DNA of 64,000 nucleotides. It comes from Flaccisagitta enflata. Lineage: Eukaryota > Chaetognatha > Sagittoidea > Aphragmophora. The notes under the pieces were generated by a model that did not search any database, was not told the origin of the DNA, and worked only from the letters and a program-made list of their open reading frames with translations. Position 1 is the stretch's first letter; every line of letters starts with the position of its first letter. Both the position numbers and the translations under genes were made by a program. The stretch spans positions 73,346,001 through 73,410,000 of the forward strand of contig OZ231126.1 in the NCBI GenBank assembly GCA_965153355.1. Reading direction: 5' to 3'. Of this stretch, positions 10,503-23,285 are shown piece after piece.

Positions 10503-11710
10503 CAGCGCACTGTGGTCCCCTAAATGAAAATTTGGGCGCTAACTTAAGAATTTGAATTTTTCACCCACAGAGGTTATTCAGTATCCTAAAAAAACGCTAC
10601 CTGGCAGTAATTGATGTGCCGGATCAAATGGTAAGACCTGCAGGTGTGTAGCCGTAATAGTTTTGGAGAAAAAGGGTGATTTAATATGATATTCAGCGCA
10701 CAGTGCGCCACAAATTGCAAATTCAGGCGCAAAATAAAAAAAATCTAGAATTCTTGATCTTAAAAAAAACCATGATCTTTAAAGATTCTATAGTTTACAG
10801 TTTTTGATATATCTGATCTAATGGCAACATCGGGAACTTAGAACTTACCATTTCTGCAACAGAGAAAAACTAAAATTTTTTCTCGCTAAAATTTTTTCGC
10901 TAAATTCTTATTTGCTAAAATTTTTCTCGCTAAAATATTTTCTCGCTAAAATTTTTCCCCTAAAATTTTTTTCGCTAAAATTTTTCTCACCAAAATTTTT
11001 TTTTCGCTAAAATTTTTCTCGCTGAAACTTTTCTCGCTAAAATTTTTCTCGCTAAAATTTTTTTTCTAAGATCGCAAAAATTTTTTCGCTAAAATTTTTT
11101 CTCGCTAAAAATTTTTCGCTAAAATTTTCCTTGCTAAATTTTTTTCCACTAAAATTGATTCTCGCTAAAATTTCTTCTCATTAAAATTTTCAAAAATTTT
11201 TAAAATTTTTTTTTCCCGCTTGATTTTATTTAGCAAATTCCCTGCAGTTTTGAGTAAAAATAAAAACATTTGGATTCAGCATAGTGAACACTACAAAACA
11301 ATGCTTTTATGATGAATCACTATGTCCCCTTAATTCAAAAATTTTAAGTCTGACTTTGCTTGTCTGTATCGCAGAAACCGTAGGTTTTACGCACCTGCGG
11401 ACATATCAAAGACTATCAACTATGAAATTTTCAGTGGTGTTTTTTTTTTTTTTTGCTAAAAAATGCTGAATTTTTTAATTTTGCGCCTGAATTCATTATT
11501 TGTGGCGCACTGTGCATCGAATATCAATTTAAATCACCTCTTTTCTCTAAGATTGTTATGGCTGCACGTCTGCGGGCGTCACCATTGGATCCGGCACATC
11601 AAATATTATCAGTTAACTTTTTTTAGATTCTGGATAATTTTTGTAAGTAGGAAATAAAAAAGTTTTTAAGTTGGCGCCCAAATTTTCATTTTGGGGACCA
11701 CAGTGCACTG
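10503..11710. mobile_element. 1.2-kb element with ~250-bp inverted repeats
   Basis: The left end CAGCGCACTGTGGTCCCC is matched by the complement of the right end GGGGACCACAGTGCACTG. Homology continues inward for about 250 bp, as in CAGCGCACAGTGCGCCACAAA near 10698 against TTTGTGGCGCACTGTGCATCG near 11500. The middle (10870-11210) is a tandem array of a TTTTTCTCGCTAAAA-type unit. No transposase ORF is present. I could not find an exact target duplication, so the superfamily is open. Confidence 0.75.
10870..11210. repeat. Tandem array of a ~15-bp unit (TCTCGCTAAAATTTT)
   Basis: More than fifteen degenerate copies, 14-17 bp each, inside the long-inverted-repeat element. Confidence 0.85.
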
Positions 11711-11763
11711 AGATTTTAGCTTTTTGAGCGTTGACCGGACCTGTAAATGGGAGACCGTTTTTT

Positions 11764-12296
11764 GTTGCATGCTACACAACTCTTTTGATTGCTATCTGGG
11801 TTGGTCGGTTTGTCGGTCGGTCACCATCTGCTTTTTCAGCCTTGTTCAGTGCATGGTTCTGTGTGTGCATCTCATGCTGTCTGGTTGATTGCCTGTCTGT
11901 TTTAGTTATTCAATCTCTGTCTCTTTTTAGTCGCGTGCACGCGACTCTACAACCCACTTTGTTTGTTAGTCCGTTGGTCCCTTGGTCCATTTGTCGGCAG
12001 GTCCGTCAAACTTTTTAGTCGCATGCTACGCGACTCTACACCCCACTTTGTTGGTCCGTCGGTCCGTCCATTGGTCCGTCCGTCCATCTCACTTTACTTT
12101 TTTGGGGTTTTTGCGGTCTTTGACCTCACTGCTCCTGCCCAAGTGATCAAGTGACCTCAAAAACGGCCCCTGACGACCCACACGCGACTGGGGTCGCCGT
12201 GTATCTGGCCTTGTTTTTTTAGTTGCAGACATGCAATTCTATAAGAGGCTTTGTCCGTCCGTCAATTGGTTGGTCCGTCGGTCTGGGGTCATCAAG
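11764..12296 (-). repeat. Cluster of family R copies and fragments
   Basis: On the minus strand: a degenerate end at 11764-11830 (GCATGCTACACAACTC); a right half at 11929-12014 with the perfect palindrome AGTCGCGTGCACGCGACT; a near-complete copy at 12017-12215 (hairpin AGTCGCATGCTACGCGACT, (CCGT)n, GGTCACTTGATC, GGCC and TTGTT end); and a subfamily C right end at 12221-12296. Head-to-tail clustering of copies is typical of rolling-circle elements. Confidence 0.7.
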
Positions 12297-12299
12297 TTG

Positions 12300-12937
12300 A
12301 AAAGAGGGAAAAAGAGCGTTTAGATACTTTTACAGGGAATACCCCGCCTACCGGGACGAAAAAAAAACGACATATCTCTGCATCTAAATATGATGGTATA
12401 ATTCTGAAAACAGTTCCAGAGAGAGCTTTAGCCCCGATTTTGTTATTTATAAACTTTTTCATGGTGAGACCAATACTTTGGCCGCAGTATTACTTCCTTT
12501 GTAAATCATGAAATCTGGAATTGCAAGAATTTGCGAATGTGAAGTTTTAACAACATATCTTCATTCTTTAGCCAAATCTAGATGAATCGAGCTACTATGC
12601 TGGGATTGGTCTTCAATGATAGATAAGTCAATGAAGCTTCATACTCCACCATTCATTTTGCCTACTTAGAATGATTTTTGAAAATTTAACCGAGTTTCAC
12701 CATAAAAAAGTTGGATTTTCGATTGTTTTTTCTTCAATTGAGTAAAAAATTTCAACAATAGAAATCTTGATATCAGTTTTAAAGCTTTTTTTGTGAAACT
12801 ACATTGATTCCCCCTTCAATCGAAGACAAATCCAAGTTTTTTTCATCCAATCTTTGTTGCCATAGTTAACAAAATAGTGTACAATTTTGCCAATTTATGG
12901 AAGAAATTACAAGAAATTTGTCAAATTTGGGCTTTTT
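12300..12937. other. AT-rich, no recognisable feature
   Basis: No supported gene; several TTTTT/AAAAA runs only. Confidence 0.45.
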
Positions 12938-13371
12938 GGGCAGCGGCCCCAAAGGGCCGATGTCCTGTAGAACACAGGGGGGAATTTTGAGACGTCCGTC
13001 CGTCTGTCCTTCCATCCTTCCATCCGTCCCCCCCCGTTGACCATCAAGGCCTCAAATTAGCCCTCCCAAGACTCAATTAAGCCCTCCAGGCCTAAAATCA
13101 GCCCTCTTGGCTTCAAATCAGCCCCCCCCCCATGCCCTAAATTTGCCTCCCAGACCTCACATCTGCCCTCCAGACCTTCAATCAGCCCTCCAAGCTTAAA
13201 ACCAGCCCGCCAAACCTCAAATCTGCTCTCCAAGCCTCAATTATGCCCTCCAACCCTCAGATATGCCTTCAGTGGCATAAGTCAGCCATCTAGAGCCCCC
13301 TCAGGATGGACGGACGTCTTGAAATCCCCCCCTGTGTTCTACAGGACATCGGCCCTTTGGGGCCGCTGCCC
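12938..13371. mobile_element. Family F foldback element, copy B
   Basis: Best-preserved copy. It starts GGGCAGCGGCCCCAAAGG and ends with the complement CCTTTGGGGCCGCTGCCC. Next inward are GTCCTGTAGAACACAGGGGG (left) and its complement, then CCGT/GGAC tracts. The core is an 18-21 bp GCCTCAAATTAGCCCTCC-type array. Inverted ends are about 60 bp. Non-coding. Confidence 0.8.
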
Positions 13372-13440
13372 TGCCCTCACTATACACAAACACAAACACA
13401 CACACACGCTCTCACATGCACACACATGCGCGTGCATGCT

Positions 13441-15201
<1,761 letters not shown>

Positions 15202-15325
15202 ATTGAAAGAGGTGGAGAAACAGAGAAAGACAGAGACCGAGCTTGAGAGAGATGGAGAGACAGAGACAGAGATTGAGAAGGGATGTTGGCCTTGGCGCCA
15301 AATTTGCGCAGAATCTCAGCCCGTT

Positions 15326-15416
15326 TGATTCGAGATTCGAGATTCGAGATTCGAGTGTTTTTGCTTCATCTTCGGAAAATCCGGCCTCTCCGGCCTCTCC
15401 GGCCTTTCCGGCCGTT
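15326..15416. repeat. Short tandem repeats (GAGATTC; CCGGCCTCT)
   Basis: Four GAGATTC units followed by four CCGGCCTCT/TTT units. Confidence 0.7.
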
Positions 15417-15419
15417 TCC

Positions 15420-16137
15420 CATTTAAACGATTTCCGCCGTCCACTCATTCTTCTCTGCGGGTCATGTGTGTCTTTGCAGTCATCGCTCATCCTGATATTG
15501 AGATTAATCAAATGGTTTCTGTGATATGTTTTTTCCTCATTCTTCTTTTCCTCACTGTTTTCACGGTTTCAGGGTTTCACAGTTTTCACTGTTTTAGCAG
15601 GCATTTCTATTGAAAGTTCTCTCAATGATTCATGACACAGCAACACTTGAAGAAAATTGAAGAATTACTTCAATAAAATATGTTCATTACGTTTAACTTT
15701 TTTTTTACTTGATGCAGGTTGTAATTTCATAAGAAACACAACAATACATTGGGCAAAACAATGTCTACAGCAAGTTGCATCAAAGACTCAAAGATTACCA
15801 GATTCCGTTAGAATTTTTAAGTATTTTGATCTTGAAATCAAAAGCCCAGTTATTTACCGCTGTTGTTGGTTTGTTCATTGACTGTTTGATTCGTTAATCG
15901 GGACTAGAAAGTCGCCGAAAAGACGAAGAGGTTGCGTTGACCTGATAATTGCCTCACAGCTCAAATCATGGCCGTAATTGCTCACATGCTCACTTGCTCA
16001 TATGCTTACGTGTCTGCCTTAACTCAATGATACTTTAAACGATCTCCTTTACGACTTTACCGGGCAAATGATTATTTAAACCGTCCTTGCGCAAGTAGAG
16101 AGCTTCTTCAATAAACGGCACAGATTTTTTTCCTTTT
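15420..16137. other. No recognisable feature
   Basis: No supported gene or repeat. Confidence 0.4.
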
Positions 16138-16489
16138 GGGCAGCGGCCCCGGAGGGGTCGATGACCTATGGTTCCACACAGGGCAATTTTTCCGATCTGA
16201 TGTCAGTGTCCACCCCCCCCCAAGCCCCAAATCAGGCCTCTGAGACCTCAGAGCAGGCCTCTCAGACCCCAAATCAGGCCTCTCAGATCTCTTTTCAGGC
16301 TTCTTAGGCCTTATCTCAGGCCTCCCAGACCTCTTATCAGGCCTCTCAGACCCTATATCAGGCCTCTCAAGCCTCAGATCAGACCTTATGGACCCCAGAT
16401 TAGACTTCTCAGACCCAAGATCATGCCTCTCAAAACAAAATTGCCCTGTGTGGAATCATAGGTCATCGACCCCTCCAGGGCCGCTGCCC
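16138..16489. mobile_element. Family F foldback element, copy C
   Basis: Left GGGCAGCGGCCCCGGAGGGG and right complement CCCCTCCAGGGCCGCTGCCC, followed inward by TCGATGACCTATG and its complement. The core is a 21-bp AGGCCTCTCAGACC-type array. It belongs to a subfamily whose inner arms read GATGACCTATG instead of GTCCTGTAGAACACA. Confidence 0.75.
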
Positions 16490-16604
16490 CATTACCTCAT
16501 CACTACAATACTAAATGATATCAATGGGGCATCGGGAACTATAATACTATAAGGCAGTTGTAATTCCTTGAAAATGCAAATATGCATTGGGAGGAAAGTG
16601 AGAG

Positions 16605-17047
16605 GGGATGACCTATGCTTGGCTAGAATTTGAGTATTTAGGCAGGATTTTAGTCCTTAGGAAGGGATTGGAGCCATGAGGCTGGAATTGGAACCCCAAA
16701 GCTGGTATTGGAGCCTCGGGGCTGGGATTGGAGCCTTGAGGCTGGGATTGGAGCTTCCAGGCTGGGATTTGAGTCTCAAGGCTGGGATTGGAGTCTGGAG
16801 GCTGGGATTAGAGCCTCAAGTCTGGGATTGGAGCCTCAAGGCTGGGATTGGAGCCATGTAAATGGGAATGGAGACTTGAGGCTTGGATATGAGGCCTAAG
16901 GCTAGGATTTGAGCTGAGGTTGAAATATAGGCTTCAAAGTTGGGGGGGGGGGACGGAGAAGGAGGAGAAGAAGGAGGAGAAGAAGAAGGAGAAAGTTTCC
17001 CATATGTATGAGAGCATAGGTCATCGGCCCCTTCAGGGCCGCTGCCC
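16605..17047. mobile_element. Family F foldback element, copy D (left end degenerate)
   Basis: Left GGGGATGACCTATG remnant, right end CATAGGTCATCGG followed by GGGCCGCTGCCC. The core is an 18-bp GAGGCTGGGATTGGAGCC tandem array, which is a multiple of three and so holds open frames. Confidence 0.7.
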
Positions 17048-17135
17048 AAAAGCATTGCAACATGAATACATAATCCAGTGTCTTCTCAATGGAATGATAA
17101 ACTCAACCAATACCAATCAGATAGCTGCAAAATGA

Positions 17136-17139
<4 letters not shown>

Positions 17140-17166
<27 letters not shown>
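17140..17166. repeat. Poly-T tract
   Basis: 27 T residues. Confidence 0.95.
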
Positions 17167-17272
17167 GCCTTTGCTTTTGCTGCCTTAAGATTAGATGTTA
17201 TGTTTTCTAGTCAATTCCATGTCCCTCTTCTATTTTCAACATTCCTTTATTTCGGTATCCCCCGCCCCCCCC

Positions 17273-17405
17273 CACCCCCACACACCCTCTTTGAAGCTGG
17301 TATAACTTTTTAAAAATGTTCAAGCCTGGCGACTATGTTTTTTCCATTATTTATGTATTTCTCAGCAATTCCTGACCAAAAACGAAAAAATCGGTTGGGA
17401 AATTT
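17273..17405 (+). repeat. 130-bp repeat, inverted partner at 19948-20072
   Basis: CACACCCTCTTTGAAGCTGG, TTCAAGCCTGGCGACTATG and CCTGACCAAAAACG occur here and as complement at 19948-20072. The two are about 2.5 kb apart in opposite orientation. Family unknown. Confidence 0.75.
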
Positions 17406-17767
17406 TCAAAATATTCACATTTTATACCACCCTCTTGTACAGGTCATAGAATTTTTCCATTTTTTTGACAATCCACCTCGTTTTCCCTGTAACTTTTGAA
17501 CAAATAAAGCTAGAAATGCCAGATTGGTCCCAATGAAAAGATTTTTTCAAGAGCTTTCCCTACTGTCACCGATGTTTTGTAAATCCGCTTAAAAATAAAT
17601 AAATTATAGCCGTTAAACATGATCAACTTTATGGGGATTTAGGATGTTTTTTAGGCTTATGAAGTCTCCCCTTTTTCAGCAGTTCCACATGTTATGCTCA
17701 GAATTTTTGCACAAATCAAGCTAGAAATACCAGATTGGTCCCTATTTAAAGACCTTCTATGATTAAT
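17406..17767. repeat. Two diverged copies of a ~213-bp motif
   Basis: The motif AGCTAGAAATGCCAGATTGG occurs near 17508 and again, with one change, near 17720. No gene. Confidence 0.5.
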
Positions 17768-17822
17768 AATTGCAGACACGCAACTCTATAAGAGGCTTTG
17801 TCCATCTGTCCGCCAGTCCTTC
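17768..17822 (-). repeat. Family R subfamily C 3' end fragment
   Basis: TTGCAGACACGCAACTCTAT and AAGAGGCTTTGTCC, as in the full subfamily C copies. Confidence 0.65.
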
Positions 17823-18114
17823 TCAGTCCATCAAGAGTCAAAAACAGGAATAGCATTTTAGATGCTTTTTACATATGTTTGTGTATGTGTGAGGGGAGGT
17901 TGGGTCGTGGGCAGGGGCATCCAACCCCTGATATTGTGACCCTGCATCACGTGTTCCCAACTTATAGTGAACCTGTAAAAAAATGACCTATCAAACATGA
18001 GCATTACCCTAAGACCACCATCACCTTTTTTCACAGTCTGACCCTAACTTTAGATGATCCATGGATCTTAACTATTTTTGAGGTCCTATTTGTGTATTTG
18101 TCCATCTGTTCTCT

Positions 18115-18593
18115 GGGCAATGGCCCTAAAGGAAACTAAATTCTGTAAAACACTGGGGGACTTTGACCGTTTGCCAGTTTGTGGGCAGCGGCCTAAAAGG
18201 ACCAATGTCCTGTAAAACAATGGGGATTTTGAGAGATCCATCTGTCCTTTTGTCCGTCTCCCTCCCCATTGACCATCAAGACATCAAGTTAGTCCTCCCA
18301 GGCCTCATTTTAGCCCTCCAGGCCTCAATTTAGCCCTCCAGGCCTCAAATTAGCCCTCTTGGCTTCAAATCAGCCCTCTGGACCTTCAATCAGCCCCCCA
18401 AGCATAAAACCAGCCCTCCAAACCTCAAATCTGCTCTCCAAGCCTTAATTTTGCCCTCCAGCCCTCAAATATGCCTTCAGTGGCCTAAATTAGCCATCTA
18501 GAGCCCCTCAGGACAGACGGAAGGACGGACAGACGAACGTCTCGAAATCCCCCCTGTGTTCTACAGGACATTGGCTCTTAGGGGCCGCTGCCC
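18115..18593. mobile_element. Family F foldback element, copy E, with a second left end
   Basis: The main copy runs from GGGCAGCGGCC at 18183 to GGGGCCGCTGCCC at 18593. Inner arms read GTCCTGTAAAACA and TGTGTTCTACAGGAC, and the core is a GCCTCAAATTAGCCCTC array. A second, more decayed left end (GGGCAATGGCCCTAAAGG) sits just upstream at 18115-18175, so ends have been duplicated or two copies overlap. Confidence 0.7.
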
Positions 18594-18894
18594 TGTTCTC
18601 ACTCCACCTCTTCACTGGATCACTCCCAGCAGGGCATCGGGTACCGCCGACCATGTGCGATCCTTGGATGACTTGTTGTTCACGTCCTCTAAGACACGGG
18701 GGGGGGGGGATTTCCAGATGTCTGTTCTTTCATCCATCCAGCAGATTCTAGGTGTAAGTCTACCATCAGCTTGAGCGTTTCAAATTCATCTCAATGCGAA
18801 AGATCCTGCTGGGCTCAGAGCTTGCAAAATATGAGAGCCCGAGAGCAAAACAGAGCATCTGGCTGGTGGGCCCACTCTTAAATCAGGCCCACTC
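18594..18894. other. Partly family F flank, otherwise nothing recognised
   Basis: GCAGGGCATCGGGTACCGCC near 18630 matches the outer flank seen at 37715-37740. The rest is unique. Confidence 0.45.
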
Positions 18895-18980
18895 CATCAT
18901 CATCGTCATCATTGTTGTCATCAATGTCATCATTGTTATCATCAATATCATCATCATCATATTGTTGTTGTTGTTGCCAG
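18895..18980. repeat. (ATC)n / GTT trinucleotide repeat
   Basis: ATCATC with GTTGTT segments. Confidence 0.85.
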
Positions 18981-19139
18981 GGACTAGTGAAACCCTACAA
19001 CCTCACTAGCTGGAGTTGTACCTGGGTATCTTGCATTATGTTTGACTTCACTTGCTAACGAAGGAGAGGCTGTGTGCCCACAAATTAGGCGTAATCATTG
19101 GGCACTAGTGTCAGACTCTGGTCCTGTCATTAACATCAT

Positions 19140-19566
19140 GTCACCCTCCATTCCTCCGTCTCCCCCAGGTCCTCTGAGGCCTGATCTCTGCCATATATGG
19201 TCTGAAATCCTCCCTCTCAGGCTTGAAATCTACCTTCTCAGGCCTAAAATCTCCCCTCCCAAGCCTTGAATCTGGCTTACAGGGGATATTTAAAGCATGA
19301 GAGGACCGATTACAGGCCAGAGGGCAAATTTCAGGCCTTAGAGGGCAAATTCAGGGCTTGAGAGGGCAGATTTCAGGCTTGAGAGGATAGATTTTAAGCT
19401 TGAATGGGTAGATTTCAGGCCTGAGAGGACAGATTTCAGGCCTGACAGGGCAGATTTCAGGCCTGAGAGGGCCTAGAGGGGGACAGACAGACAGATGGAC
19501 GAAGGGACAAACAAATGAAAGACCCCTGTATTTTACAGGACTTCGTCCCCTTTGGGGCCACTGCCC
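19140..19566. mobile_element. Family F foldback element, copy F (left end lost)
   Basis: The 21-bp array is forward in the first ~130 bp (CTCAGGCTTGAAATCTACC) and inverted afterwards (CAGATTTCAGGCCTGA). The right end carries GGACAGACAG, TACAGGACTTCGTCCCC and GGGGCCACTGCCC. Confidence 0.7.
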
Positions 19567-19947
19567 AAAAACAAACTTTATGATTAACTTTTGTGTATGT
19601 GTGTGGATGGGAGGGGGGCGGGGGATGGCTGTGGAGGTGGTAAGGAGTGGGGGGTGTATGGATCAGGGATGAAGGCCCTAGCCCACCCATCATTTGATCA
19701 TTTCTTATTCTCTTTTCTTTTCTTGATCTTTTTTCTTTTTCTTAAATGTTTTTTCTTAGTTGCCCCATCTGCCCCAAGATCAATCCAATACATGATCCGA
19801 GTTATGTAGCTCATTTTGGGCCCAAGCTGAGGTCTGTGGCTCAATTTGTTTTGGAGTAAAAGGCTAACAAGGTTCATCTATGGAGAATGTAATCCCCAAC
19901 AGCCACCAATTTCAAGGAAGAAACTTTAAAAGCGTATAAAATAAAAG
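19567..19947. other. No recognisable feature
   Basis: GT/GGG-rich then AT-rich sequence; no gene supported. Confidence 0.4.
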
Positions 19948-20072
19948 TTTCCCAACCGATTTTTCCGTTTTTGGTCAGGATTTGCTCAGAAATACATATA
20001 GAATAGAGAAAACATAGTCGCCAGGCTTGAACATTTTTAAAAAGATATGGCAGCTTGAAAGAGGGTGTGTGG
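19948..20072 (-). repeat. Inverted partner of the repeat at 17273-17405
   Basis: Complement contains the same CACACCCTCTTT...TTCAAGCCTGGCGACTATG order. Confidence 0.75.
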
Positions 20073-20137
20073 GCCCAGTAATACATCGTTCCATCCCCCT
20101 TTAAACCAGCACCTTCTCTTACCATTTTTCCTCAATT

Positions 20138-20241
<104 letters not shown>

Positions 20242-20344
20242 CGCTCCTCTCTTTCTCGCCGCCCGGTGGTCATTTGTAATGTTGACAAATTTCTGATTCG
20301 CGTACGAGGGGACCCCCTTGTCCAAGCGGAGGGAGGGAGGAAAG

Positions 20345-20512
20345 AAGAAGAAGAAGAAGGAGAAGGAGAAGGAGAGGAAGAGGAAGAGGAAGAGGAAGAA
20401 GAAGCAGAAGCAGAAGAAGAAGAAGACGAAGAAGAAGAAGAAGAAGAAGAAGAAGAAGAAGAAGAAGAAGAAGAAGAAGAAGAAGAAGAAGAAGAAGAAG
20501 AAGAAGAAGAAA
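20345..20512. repeat. (GAA)n trinucleotide repeat
   Basis: GAA with GAG and GCA interruptions. It gives long Lys/Glu/Leu ORFs in all frames, none taken as a gene. Confidence 0.97.
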
Positions 20513-20572
20513 GATGGAGATGAAGATGAAGATGAAGATGAAGATGAAAAAATAAGAAATGACCAAAAAGAT

Positions 20573-20701
<129 letters not shown>

Positions 20702-20786
20702 CTGGAAGAAGCAGAAACGAAGAGTAAAGGGGTGTGAGCAGGAGTCGTCTGTCACCAAGTTTAGCGCGGAAAAACTCATTTGTTGA

Positions 20787-20958
20787 CGAGAGTATTGACC
20801 CTTTGCAAGAACGTCTCAGGGGAGCAAAGGAGGAGACAAGAGGAGGAGCATCGAGCAGAAATCAGAGGATGAGGAGAGGACAGAGAAGAAGGAGTGGACA
20901 GAGGATGTGGTGAGGACACAGAATGAGTATTGACCCTTTGCAAGAACGTCTCAGACGT
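20787..20958. repeat. Direct repeats of 29 bp, 137 bp apart
   Basis: GAGTATTGACCCTTTGCAAG followed by AACGTCTCA occurs near 20788 and 20925, with an AG-rich stretch between. Confidence 0.8.
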
Positions 20959-21005
20959 CCTGAGAAGGCACATTTGAGGCTTTTGGGGCTACTTTCCTTG
21001 TTTTT

Positions 21006-21062
21006 AGTCGCGGACACGCGACTCTACACCTTGCCGTGTCGGTCGGTAGGTCGGTAGGTTGG
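21006..21062 (-). repeat. Family R subfamily B 3' end fragment
   Basis: Hairpin AGTCGCGGACACGCGACT, CTACACCTTGCCGTGTCGG, then GGTC repeats. Left half absent. Confidence 0.7.
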
Positions 21063-21186
21063 TCTGTTGGTCAATTTTTTTTTTATTTCTTTATCAATTT
21101 TCTATGTTATTCAATGGGAATTTTGCATTTCTTCAATTTTCCATGTTATTCAATGGGAACATGAGGCTCAGAAGCTTTGGCGAGGG

Positions 21187-21341
21187 GACGGATGGACGGA
21201 CGGACGGACGGACGGACGGACGGACGGACGGACGGACGGACGGACGGACGGACGTACGGACGGACGGACGGACGGACGGACGGACGTCTGGAAATTCACC
21301 TCTGTGTCCCACAGGACATCGGCCCTTTGGGGCCGCTGCCC
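21187..21341. repeat. (GGAC)n tract joined to a family F right end
   Basis: About 100 bp of GGAC repeats run straight into GGAAATTCACC, TGTGTCCCACAGGACATCGG and GGGGCCGCTGCCC. The left half and the 21-bp core are missing, so this is a half element with an expanded tetranucleotide tract. Confidence 0.75.
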
Positions 21342-22020
21342 AAAAAGGAGAGGATAATGTGAGGAAAGAGGAAAAGCAGAGGACAGGAGGAGGAGAGAAC
21401 AGAAAATAATGAGAGGATAAGGAAGAGGAGAAGAAGAGGAGAGGACAGAGATAGAGAAGAGTACAGAAAATGAGGAGAGGCCAGAAGATTACTAGAGGAC
21501 AAAAGATGAGGAGAGGACAGTCAAAGAGTAGAGGATGAGAAGATATGAGAAGTGGAGAGGACCAAGGATGAGGAGAGGATCGAGGAAATGAGATGATAAA
21601 GAGGGGACAGAGGAAGCGGAGAGGACAGACAAATGGAGAGGACAGGGGATGATAGGAGAACCGAAGATGAGAGGAGGATAGAGGCTGAGGAGAGAACAGA
21701 ACAAGAGGGAAGAGGAAGAGGTGAGGACTGATGATAAAGAGAGGACAGAGGATTAGTAGGAGGCTATAGAAGTAGAACAGATGTATGTGGAAGGCAAATT
21801 GGGAGAGAAGGGGAATGAGAAAGCCGAGGCTGGAGAAAAGGCTGTCTTGTCTGATCTTGCTCAAGGCTGGGGGGGGGGGGAATTTGGGGTACTCTTATGG
21901 GATGTACCAAAGGTATGTAAAAAGAAAGATAAAGAGAGAGTAAAGAAGGAGTTGAGAACCAGAAGAGGATGATGAGGAAGATGATGAGGATGATGAGGAA
22001 GATGAGGAGGAGTAAGCAAT
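21342..22020. repeat. AG-rich degenerate minisatellite
   Basis: GAGGAGAGGACAGAG-type words through about 21780, then AG/GAT-rich low complexity. The 243-codon minus-strand ORF over it is Ser/Leu/Phe-rich low complexity and not called. Confidence 0.75.
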
Positions 22021-22106
22021 AAAACCGAGAGAAGAGAAAAGACGTTTCTTACGACTAATGGTGATTGAGGAAAGTTGCGGCCAAATGAGAGGAAAAGGGT
22101 CAGACT

Positions 22107-22368
22107 GGGCGTGTTTCCACTGACAATAACAAACGCAATTATTTCCGTCAGTTGTGTTTACACCCTAAACACGTTTGAGTTTCATCCATCCAATAGGGAT
22201 CAAAGTGATTGAGCCCATGAATAGTGCGAGCAAGTGAGTCAAGAAAGCATAGCGTAGTGGAGTACAGTGGAGCGTAAGAGCAGATTGGGCGGTACAAGCG
22301 AACAAACTTAATGAGCGACCGCGAATGGGCTGTTAAGATTGCAATAATGTGTCACCAGAAACGCGCCT
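22107..22368. repeat. Family M (Mutator-like) element, diverged copy
   Basis: Left GGGCGTGTTTCCACTGACA, interior GAGCGAGTGAG-like words and ATGAGCGACC, right CCAGAAACGCGCC. Same plan as 48307-48575. Confidence 0.6.
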
Positions 22369-22439
22369 AAGAAAAGTGGTTCTGTCGACGTCTGAAACTC
22401 AGTCACGCAGCTTTTTTGACCACGCAGACATTTTCTTTT

Positions 22440-22643
22440 TAGTTGCGGACACGCAACTCTATAAGAGGCTTTGTCCATCCGTCGGTCGGTCAATCGGTCG
22501 GTCGGTTGGTTGGTTGGTTGGTCGGTCGGTTGGTCGGTTGGTTGGTTGATCCGTAGAGGTGATCAAGTCTAAAAGTGGAAAAACGCGCATTTCCGCCCCT
22601 GCCCACCCGTCCGCAACTGGTGGCCGTGTATCCGGCCTTGTTC
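22440..22643 (-). repeat. Family R copy, subfamily C
   Basis: On the minus strand: AACAAGGCCGGATACACGGC, left motif AGTTGCGGAC, GGGCAGGGGCGGAAATGCGC, a CCAACC/GACC tract, CTTATAGAG and the hairpin AGTTGCGTGTCCGCAACT. Left motif and hairpin 3' arm are exact complements, with T:A replacing the C:G of subfamily B in both. Confidence 0.8.
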
Positions 22644-23160
22644 TGAACAACCATTGTACTCATTGGTCGATGGAAGGTGTTCGAAAAGAATTGTAGCCGT
22701 AGCTAGTATAGCTCAAAAGGCAACGCTTATCTTTGTTTATGTTTTGTTTTTTTATGAAGTTGGTCTTTTGAAAACAGTTTCTTTGAAGAATAAAGTAGCG
22801 GTACTGACAAGAATGGATAGAACGATGCATAGAAAGCTAGAAAATTCGAAACAAATAATTTCGTTTGTGTTCCATATGATGAGAAAAAGAATGCATTTGG
22901 CATTCCTCCTGACGTCACCGTCTCCATTTCCTGATTTGATTCTCAACCCTTCACCTCTCTTTTGCTTCCGTGTTTTCATTCTTTTTTGTTTATCTTTTCC
23001 TTTCCTCTTTTTCTTTTTCTTTCTTTCATGTTTTTCTCTCATGCTTGTTTTTCTTCTACTCTTTCTTTTTTGTTGTTCTCTTTACTCTGTGTTACATAAA
23101 AGGTTTTTCATTTCGGTTGATGGAAGTATACCTCCATTGGTCTTACTCAGATATCAATCA
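22644..23160. other. No recognisable feature
   Basis: A 241-codon frame spans 22654-23379 but starts at a non-ATG codon and becomes Phe/Ser/Leu low complexity over TTC/CT-rich DNA. No domain recognised; not called. Confidence 0.45.
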
Positions 23161-23164
23161 TCTC

Positions 23165-23285
23165 TTTCTTTCTCTCTCTCTTTCTCTATCTCTTTCTCTT
23201 TCTCTATCTCTTTCTCTTTCTCTTCCTCCCTCTCTCTCGTTCTCTCTCTCTCTCTCTCTCTCTTCCTCTTCCTCCCTATCTCCCC
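23165..23285. repeat. CT-rich simple repeat
   Basis: TTTCTCTCTC-type units grading into CT. Confidence 0.9.

Noticed and set aside
10503-11710. hAT assignment of the long-inverted-repeat element
   Set aside because: The 8 bp on the two sides do not match; no TSD of any length was clear.
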